A stretch of 64,000 bases of DNA from Gymnothorax reevesii (lineage: Eukaryota > Chordata > Actinopteri > Anguilliformes > Muraenidae), in NCBI GenBank assembly GCA_029721435.1, contig CM056587.1, positions 11,057,167-11,121,166 of the forward strand, written 5' to 3'. Shown here in pieces: positions 56,291 through 64,000 of this stretch. Made by a program: the position numbers and the translations under genes. Numbering within the stretch: the first letter of the stretch is position 1; every line of letters starts with the position of its first letter. The notes under the pieces are model-generated. The model saw only the letters and a program-made list of their open reading frames with translations, searched no databases and was not told the origin of the DNA.

Positions 56291-58400
56291 GAGCAGCAAG
56301 GAACCAAATGCAAGTGGTCTGGAATGCAAAAATCGTGGTCCAAGTTCAAGCCAGGTGATCAAAATTACAGTTCAGAAGGGCAACCCAAAAACAGAGTCCA
56401 TAAACTGGCAGAGGTTCAAAAGCCAAAAAGCACCGATTACAGCACCATATCGCAAAACAGTGGGTGAGTAAAGAGTCCAAAATCCTAGTTCGTAAGCCAG
56501 GGCAACAATACTCAGAAAACACGTTCAGGCAGGAAAGGGGTTGTAATGAGGAGGCAAACAAATCCAGACAGGAACTGACAGAAATCGGACTTGGGCAGAA
56601 GGGTGTTACAGAATCTCAATCAAATCACTGGCATACAAGGAGCTCAGCACAGGAAAAGATGATCAAACGGTCTGACAAGAGCTAAGCAGAAGTAAGGGAC
56701 TATATATACAAAAGCGCGGTAACAAGCTATGCGAGGCAACAGGTGTGAGGAATAATCTAAACATGAACTCAGAGGGGAAAATACTAGAGGTAATTGAACA
56801 ATAAAAAATGGGAAACAATGGCAAAGACTAGTTTTCACAGGACATTCTTAAACAACAACGGCTCCATTCAAGGAGTGCCTAAGTGGAGAGAGATGGAAGA
56901 AACTGATCAGTATAAGAGATCGTCGCAAAGTCTCTGCAGAAACAAGGGCAAAGCACTGGGAGAGCAAAGGGGGCGGAGTTACAGATTAGTGAGGAAAGTG
57001 GAGAGAATCAATGAGCAGAGTTAGTAGTCTTTGCAGAATTAGTATTATCCAAATGTGCAAGTTAGTATGTTAACCCTTAAGGCGCCAGAGTTAATTTAGG
57101 AAAATATTCCATTTTCATTTCAAGATTTCAAAAGGATGTAGCTTGAAAGTGGTGAGAGATAAAGGCATACTGTAAATGAAAAAAATATTCATTATGACCC
57201 AAAGTTTGTGATGGGAGCAAATTAACTTATCTTTTTTTGCAAATTGTGACATCACTAGGCGGGAGCCATATCAGATTACATAACTATCAGTTAAATTGAA
57301 TTTGGAACATATTTGCACAGATTATGATTATGTGGTAATCTCATCCTCAAAATAAGGAACAGGAATGAGTAAAATGTAAAACTGACAGTAATAAACTTTA
57401 GTTTTCTAGTAGCCCACCAGCCAAGTCGCACAGAAGCCTAATCTGTCTATCTATCAAGATAGCATTGTTTGTAGTTTTCATTTGCTGGTCAGCTGTATCT
57501 ACTCCTCCCATAAGGGAGTTATAACCATCAACGCACTCTTGCTTCTTGATTTTACGAAAACCAGTGACATTTCCCTTGGTTTGTACATTTCAGAAGACTG
57601 GGTATGATCAATGACGTGCTGCTTTTTGAGGACCGTCTTTGCGCATGCTATGCACAGACGCACTGTCACTTTGACTTTCATCACTCGGCGATCAATCGTC
57701 ATCTGAAGGTAAATATTTCCCTTCAGGATCAGAATAGGCAAGTAACTACCCAAGTACTTCATCAACAGTAGGGTAAAGAAAAATTCTTTCGGCATTATGT
57801 GTATTTTTATTGTATTTCGCTCACTAACTTTCACTATCTGCTGTCTCTTGCTCTGCTTTCTCTGACGGGACTCACTGGGGCACCCTTGCTGTGTCCACTC
57901 CGCTCGCTCCACCCTATTTAAAGCTCTGTTTTCTTAATTTCTTTTTTAATGAAGACACACCTCTAAATTATGCCAGGATTACTGCTGCACATGGTCGCCA
58001 TCTAGGGGTACAGAGCGGTTAAAAAATCTGGCAGTATGTATGGAACAATAACCTGTTCTATGCCACTATGTTGCAACTTTGGCGCTTAGAGGGTTAATTA
58101 TTTACAGAATTATTATCTTAGTAAGGGTTAGTTGATAAACTAAAACTTACAGTGTTAGTGTGATTGGTATTTAATTAGTAATTAGTGTCGAAGGAAGTAC
58201 ACGAAGCTTGAAGGAACTTGTGAACTGCTGGAAACTTCCGTAATCACCCGAAATATGACAGCTCGCCGACAGGGGCGTGCACTGGCAAAGCGTATATGAA
58301 CGCAAGACATCAAAGGGGAAAACAATGTGAAGATGAATGCATGAACTTAACAAACCAAGTGGAAATAAACATAAAAAATAGAACCGCAAAACACGCAGAG
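56290..58400 (-). mobile_element. Degenerate gypsy LTR holding a piggyBac-like insertion
   Basis: This is the 5' LTR of the remnant just described, on the minus strand. It shows a TATA-like TATATATA (56701-56708) and a predicted RNA start at 56676 reading GTCAGACCGTTTG, followed by R/U5-like sequence with GCCCTGGCTTACGAA-type segments. The U3 part is split by the element at 57074-58093 and resumes at 58098 with TTAGTAAGGGTTAGTT-type sequence. The outer (upper) boundary is uncertain. Confidence 0.65.
57074..58093. mobile_element. piggyBac-like DNA transposon (non-autonomous)
   Basis: A 1020-bp insertion flanked by TTAA at 57070-57073 and 58094-58097. The ends are inverted repeats: CCCTTAAGGCGCCAGAGTT on the left and, read inward, CCCTCTAAGCGCCAAAGTT on the right (15 of 19 match). 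TTAA target duplication and CCCT-type ends are hallmarks of piggyBac elements. A 137-codon minus-strand frame (57499-57912) is present, but I cannot recognise a transposase catalytic core, so the copy is treated as non-autonomous. Confidence 0.8.
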
Positions 58401-61400
58401 CGTAACTTTATGCGCGTATGGCAGTGTCCTAGCTGCCATATTTCTCCATGTGATCAATGTAAATACTGTGTTAATTAACAATATTACTCTCAAACCATCG
58501 TTAATGAGGGATAAATCACTTACCTACCATTTGACGTGCATCTTTTCTGTCCACGCTGAAAGAAGGGCACTTAACGCCTCAATTACGCTTTGGAAGTATA
58601 AGTGGCCCGCTTTATTAGTAATTCAATGGTTTAACAAGTTTTTCGTTAATTCACGCATTTGACACCCTAACGAGCGCGCAGACTAAGCTATGAAATGGGC
58701 CGCAGGAATAGAAAAGCAGAAATGAAATCATAGAAAGAAATTGAATACAATAGTTAAAATATCTACAATAAATATTACAAGCAAGCCACAAACAGATAAA
58801 ATATTAACAAACATAAACAGATCCTCAAATATTTAAAAAAAGAAGAAATTGATGCCACAACTTTTCTTTTAAGCTCCTGCTTTGTGAGCTGGAGCAACAC
58901 CTTGACTGAGCTCGACTGACCGGCCCACGTCTGCACACTCCAACTCCTCCTTCCCTCCCTCTTTCTTTTTCAAGACTGTTCTGCCAACAAAATTTTTCAG
59001 AAATTTTCACTCCTCTCAAAGAACTCCTGAATAAGTGCCGAAATGTGCAAATCACTGAAATTGTCCCTGTCTGAATCCAAACCATGAGAAACTGGTGGCA
59101 TAATTGGGGGTACACATTCAGAAATAACCACATTCTCCTCTGAGGTTGGCAGCTGCAGAACTGGCTTTGCCAATGCACACAAGGCTGGTGTGGCCTGTTT
59201 TCAGAATTATAGAATTATAGTTATAAAATTCTTGCTTTTTTGTTTATTTCTTCCTTCATCAATGTGTAAACATATCTAGTCGGTCAATTGATTTATGTTG
59301 CTTTAAAATGTTGGTCTCATAGCCATCCAAAACTTAGGCTGCACTCCCAGGCCAATTAACCGAGTTTTCGTCTCAGACTCAGTCTCTCTGATGCATCTCA
59401 ATCAATCTGAATGCCCACAGGTGAAATGCCAGACCTGATAGCAGATCGCTCTCTGTGAATTCTAAGATGTAGAAGAGCCCAATGATTATTAATCTATGTA
59501 ATGTCCTCAGCATAAGTATTGGTCTGTGACCCAATAGTGTACTCCTGTGATGGCTAGTTAGGATAATGAATTCTATACTCCTCTTTCCTAAAAAAGTACA
59601 GCAGATTAAAATGCTTTATGACCCGAAAGGTGTATATAATGATGCAGAGTTGCGTTTAAGTGACTCCTGCAGAAAATCATCATTTGTCATGTCCTTATTA
59701 TAAACTGGTGGTATACAATTATTTGGGGTTTTTTAATGATGTATCGTTTTTCTGCAAGCCTACGTATCTCCTGTCATTGTGCTAGGGTCATTGAATAAAA
59801 TAGTTTGTGAATGTGTGTTTTCATCTTGCAGAGGTAAACCCCAATCAAGGCGCTGATTTCTTCGTATGAATCGCTTTCAAATCATGACCTAAATCAACTG
59901 TCTAAGGGAACACAATGCTTTTTTATTTTTAAAAGTTACACTGAGATTTTGTCATGTCCCAAAAGTTTCCCTTGTTTCTACACAATCCAGCCATCCCTGT
60001 CTGTTCCCTGTTCTGTCTTCCTTAATTGATTAATTATTGTCTCTTTCCCTTCCCTCCACATGTCATTGCTTGTTTGCCCGGTTTCGGTTTTTGTGATTGT
60101 TTGCTGTGGCGTAAATTTAAGTTTCTGTATCTTTTCCTGCCTTAATTTGATTGTCTTGTTCTCCTCATAATGCTGTTGCCAGTGCCTAGTCTGAGTTTAG
60201 AACTCTCCTGTCTTCTAGAATTGAAAAAAAAAAAGAAACTTTGACCAGTTTATAAGGGATAGCCTCCCTGTTTATCAGAAGCTCCTTAGCAGTGAATTCT
60301 CTTGATGACCCAGCCGCTGAGTTCAAGAACCTGCACAGGCTACATGCCAGTCACCCACAGATTGAATTGCCAGGACAGACCTCGGACACCACCTTGACTA
60401 AGGTCTGATCGCCTCCACTGAGCCCCTACCAAGTCTGATTGCCGATCGCCGGACTCGGACTGCCTCCCGACTACATCTATTGCTGAGCCCTATCTTTTTT
60501 GTTTGTTATCTTTTTGTTTAGAGGCAATTGCGGCTACATAAGGAAAATGCCTTAACCCCTTTGCAAAGAGGCAAAATCGGGCAATTTATGCTTCACCATA
60601 TTTAAAGCTTTATAATTCAAGATTCGAACCCCAAAAAACAAATATATTTCAATTGAAAAAGGAATTTTCACCAATTAGAACAATCTATATAACCCCCAAC
60701 CAAACTACACAAGAGATATAAATCCTGATTTTCTTGTCATAATTCTAACCCTCTCAATACAGCCTGGAGCCAGCATCATTGTATAGCTCCCCTGATTCTG
60801 TGATGTATTATGTGGACATGCGTTCCTCAGCCCTTAATTAGTCAAGGTTATTTTAGGACAACTGTTATAAGTTGGTTGCCAAAATTGCTTTGTTTGTAAT
60901 AATATAAGGTAATTGGGTCATTACAACTTATTTTAACTGAAGCAATGTAAAAAAAACAAGGAATAAATATGATTTTTAACATCAAGCAATATTTATAGAA
61001 ATATATATTGAAATATTTATAAGTGGCAAAATGGGATGAGTACTTTGCTAGCTAACGTGCAAATGATTTCCGCCTTAAAATGAATAAATTCAAGCGTCTA
61101 CTATAAAAGTTAAATGTGTAACTCATTACTTTGATGGCCAAAAGCAGTAGCATGCAAGCTAACTATTCATCCCATAGACTTAGATAAACGCTTGGCAATG
61201 AGCTTCAATCATTGCGTCCAACCAACATTCTAGTTCTATTTGAGTTATGTCACATTTTTGAGTGGGCGTGGGGGGGCTGTAGACAGAATTCAAGAACATA
61301 GCTGCATCCACGTGGAGCAGGTAGTAAAGCAGTTTGATATTTTTGGTTCCTTTCGACAAGCTGCAGCCACACACTCACAAAGCCAAATTTAATGATGGAT

Positions 61401-62212
61401 ACATAAAATTAAATACTTCTCTAAGCATGATGTATAGAAATTTCCTGAGGTTTGGTTCCCTTTAGGCTCAAGGAACCATTCAGTCCGGTTTTATTCAAAC
61501 TGACTCCAAGTGCTTATGTCTGTGGCACATTTCCATCACTCCTGTGTTAGTTTTGGTTGGGTTTTTTTTCAATCCGTTTGCATAATTTAAATGCGCAAAG
61601 TTGAGAGGATGCAACCTAACCTGCTGGTACGCCAGGGTTTATGCGCTCTTTATGAAGGCTCAATCAGTTTTTTTTCAATTACCGTCAAAATTGATATAAT
61701 TTGGAATTGGATTAAAGCTTATATCTCAACAGACAGTTACCATAAAAGTATCACGTTACCATGAACTATAGCTGTGCTTTCCACCGATAAACCTAAGCAA
61801 CCACCAAAATGATTGCATTTTTGGGAGATATTGAGGCATTAAGCAACCATTGAATTCTACAAAGGATGAAATATTGCTTCAATCAACAGCAGGGTACAAT
61901 GCCTTTTTCACCCTTTAAGTACTAAATTATTTTTTTCATAAAATATGAACACACCACGCAAAATATTTCGAACACGGGACATTTCAACACTAAATCGATC
62001 AGAATTTCTCGCTCCTCAAAGCCAAGAAAGTCAACTTCATTTTGCTTTCACTTTCAGGAAACAACGTACCTAGATATTCAGTATTTTCATTGATAAACTA
62101 AATTTCCATCACTTGACAAGTTCTTGAACGCCGGCATTTTGAAACGATGTGTGGTTAAAATCCACAAAACAAGAATACTGTCACGATTCATTCATGAAAT
62201 GACTATGCAATT
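58400..62212. other. Non-coding stretch, one suspected LTR fragment
   Basis: No gene recognised. A minus-strand frame near 58825-59180 has no domain I know. At about 59950-60270 the pyrimidine-rich plus-strand composition (for example TGTCATGTCCC, then ATTGATTAATTATTGTCTC, then TTTGCCCGGTTTCGG) is reminiscent of the gypsy LTRs here, but I found no matched ends. Confidence 0.4.
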
Positions 62213-63001
62213 AAAAGATATTGTTGCAGAGGATTTACTCGTCATCTGTGTGCCAAAGAAGCTGTGGTACAGTTCAAAATTGTACATCGCCTTCATTGGT
62301 CCAAGGAGAGACTATCTAAATTTAAACCAGATTTGGATCCGACTTGTGACCGATGTAAACAAGCTCCAGCCACACTGTTGCATATGTTTTGGACATGTCC
62401 AAGGCTGTATAGATTTTGGCATTTCATATTTGAGGCCTACTCTAGAATATGTGGGAAAACGGTACATTCAACCCCTTTAATCTCATTATTTGGTGTGACA
62501 CCAGTGGATATCCCTCTCAGTAAATACAACATAAACATGATTGCATTCTGTTCTTTGCTGGCCAGAAGGCTTATTCTTTCTAAATGGAAGGACTCTCAGT
62601 TGCCAACATATGGACATTGGATTAGAGAGGTCATACGTCATATTCATCTGGAAAAAATTTGGTATACCATTCGAGGATCTGTTGGGAAGTTTTATTCTAC
62701 CTGGCAACCATTCATAGCCTTTTCTGAGAATGTGGCTGCTGCCAACTTTACTGAATGATTTATTTAACTGTGTGCAGTAAATTTGCAACCCTGTGAACAA
62801 ACAGAATATTTGTTTTTGAATGCACTATGTTTTTCCTTTTTTCTTAAAAGATTTTCTTTTCCTGGCTGTGTATATCCACTCCGATTATTGGTCTGGCATT
62901 TAGGGGATGGGGTGGGAGGGGTTTATGTTATGTCTGTTCTGTTTTTGTATAATTGAAAAAACAATAAAAAAAACTTTGATAAAAAAAAAGATATTGTAGC
63001 A
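62213..63001 (+). mobile_element. 5'-truncated L1/Tx1-like LINE with target duplication
   Basis: The body runs from 62229 to about 62985, ending in an A-rich tail with AATAAA at 62963-62968. It is flanked by AAAAGATATTGTTGCA (62213-62228) and the same 16 bases with one mismatch (62986-63001). This is the typical product of target-primed reverse transcription that stopped early. Confidence 0.88.
62231..62758 (+). pseudogene. L1/Tx1-like ORF2 C-terminus (5'-truncated, frame open)
   Basis: About 175 codons open to a UGA at 62756-62758. It contains VQFKIVHRLHWSKERLSKF, the zinc-binding CDRCKQAPATLLHMFWTC (C-X2-C-X8-H-X4-C), ARRLILSKWKD and YGHWIREVIRHIHLEKI. These belong to the C-terminal region of L1-type ORF2 in fish. 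The endonuclease and RT are absent because of truncation. No stops interrupt the remaining part, so the insertion is fairly young. Confidence 0.88.
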
Positions 63002-64000
63002 ATGCACACTCCAGGGCCCCTGGCAACCAATCCCCAACGTGGCTGCGTAAATACTGAAATCTGATTCCATGTCTACCCGACGTTTAGCCGGTATTATTAC
63101 GATAGCTCAACAGAGCGCATCAGTTGAGCAGTTCTGTAGACAGTAGCGTCCACGTCTGTAAAGAGGGATTATTGCCATTATTCTCTGGATCTGCACTTAA
63201 TTCCTTCTCTAAAGTTTATGACAGGTTTATCTCTTTTTTTAATGGCGGTCATACATTTTTTTCCACAAGTGGGATGGTCCATTCAGGTAAACTGCACCTA
63301 TTATTACACGGTCTCTTCTGGAAACCTTCTAGTATATTTCCCATTATGAAACAAAACAACAAAACAAACCAGCCAAATTTTAGTTTTCGAATAATGAGCA
63401 GCGCAGGCTGCACTGGACGAAATTACCACTGCGTGGGCTGTGCTATGCTACGCCACTCTGCGCTGCGCCAAGAAATTAGAGCCCAAACTATCCAGATTTT
63501 GTGGGCATTTAACTTTTCTGCGAATAAAGCTCTGATCTCATCTGGGATTGCAAAACGAAAAGTTTGCATTGGTCATAAACGCGTGTACAGTCGTTTTACG
63601 CATTCTTACATTGTATACTACACAAAATGAGTACTAATTTTGGACTTTGAACATAGTAAGTGACTGTATGGCAACTTCATATTGCATGCACCGGTCGTTT
63701 ATGTTCGGGTTTTGCTTTCAGATATGTGCCGTACTGAAGTCCTAATAGTCCCTGGTGACTAGCATCACGATATGGCCAGTGTTTCAGAAACAAACACAAA
63801 TGCAAAATTTTAATGTCATCATTGACAACAATGATCAACGATATTAAGTTGCTAACAAAGCAACGTAAACACAAGCTCACTTGTCAGCTCGTCTTCACAG
63901 CACTCTTACAATAGACATTAACACCGAAGCCGTACAGTGGGGCAGCGCCGTGGGCTTCCCGCGCTGGGAGCGGTGGGGTAGCAGCTGAGCAAGAGGGGAG
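63002..64000. other. Non-coding stretch at window end
   Basis: A frame of about 168 codons (63124-63630) starts only with a TTG and has no recognisable domain. GC content rises in the last 70 bases, which may lead into something beyond the window. Confidence 0.4.

Noticed and set aside
63124..63630. 168-codon open frame
   Set aside because: Opens with TTG rather than AUG, has no recognisable domain, and its composition is like the flanking DNA.
1..64000. CRISPR arrays, operons or bacterial regulatory elements
   Set aside because: Spaced direct repeats of the right kind are absent, and everything recognisable is eukaryotic and transposon-derived.

Overview
The window looks like intergenic or intronic DNA from a vertebrate, most probably a ray-finned (teleost) fish. 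It is AT-rich, has no bacterial-style gene packing and shows no host exon I can defend. It is loaded with the transposable elements typical of fish: Tf1/sushi-type chromoviral Ty3/gypsy LTR elements, a DIRS tyrosine-recombinase retrotransposon, a Tc1 transposon, L1/Tx1-like and L2-like LINEs (the L2 copy ends in a TGTAA-type tail like that of eel UnaL2), a piggyBac-like element and a tRNA-derived SINE head. I cannot name the species.

Layout. 1-5.2 kb: no gene, one long hairpin. 5.2-6.3 kb: minus-strand solo LTR with a 5-bp target duplication. 7.06-14.87 kb: a minus-strand L1-like LINE split by a complete plus-strand gypsy element (8230-14736) with apparently identical 1101-bp LTRs, a GGGAC target duplication and an intact 1419-residue Gag-Pol ending in a chromodomain. 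14.9-28 kb: gene-free, with simple repeats, a degenerate tandem array and dispersed repeats. 28.0-28.5 kb: a broken gypsy RT fragment. 28.9-30.4 kb: a complete Tc1 element with an open transposase and 30-bp terminal inverted repeats. 31.6-31.9 kb: a GC-rich island. 33.8, 34.8, 36.9-37.6, 38.0-39.3 and 40.6 kb: a hairpin, a SINE head, an L2 remnant, an imperfect tandem duplication and a fold-back element. 43.1-44.3 kb: a plus-strand solo LTR of the same gypsy group. 44.6-50.65 kb: a nearly complete 6-kb DIRS element inserted in a copy of an unnamed dispersed repeat. 54.4-58.4 kb: a decayed minus-strand gypsy element whose LTR holds a 1-kb piggyBac-like insertion flanked by TTAA. 62.2-63.0 kb: a 5'-truncated L1-like LINE with a 16-bp target duplication.

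The two large retrotransposons are the most informative parts. In the gypsy element, the ten bases predicted to begin the transcript are exactly complementary to ten bases just after the 5' LTR, which points to Tf1-style self-priming rather than tRNA priming. In the DIRS element, the internal complementary region can be read base by base as the complement of both outer ends, overlapping by four bases. Its gag and RT/RNase H regions lie in one reading frame separated by a single UGA, with no AUG before the RT core. Its tyrosine recombinase is broken by a one-base frameshift. A related empty copy of the target repeat at 16 kb confirms the DIRS boundaries.

All functional statements come from reading motifs by eye. 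No alignment, database search or folding program was run.
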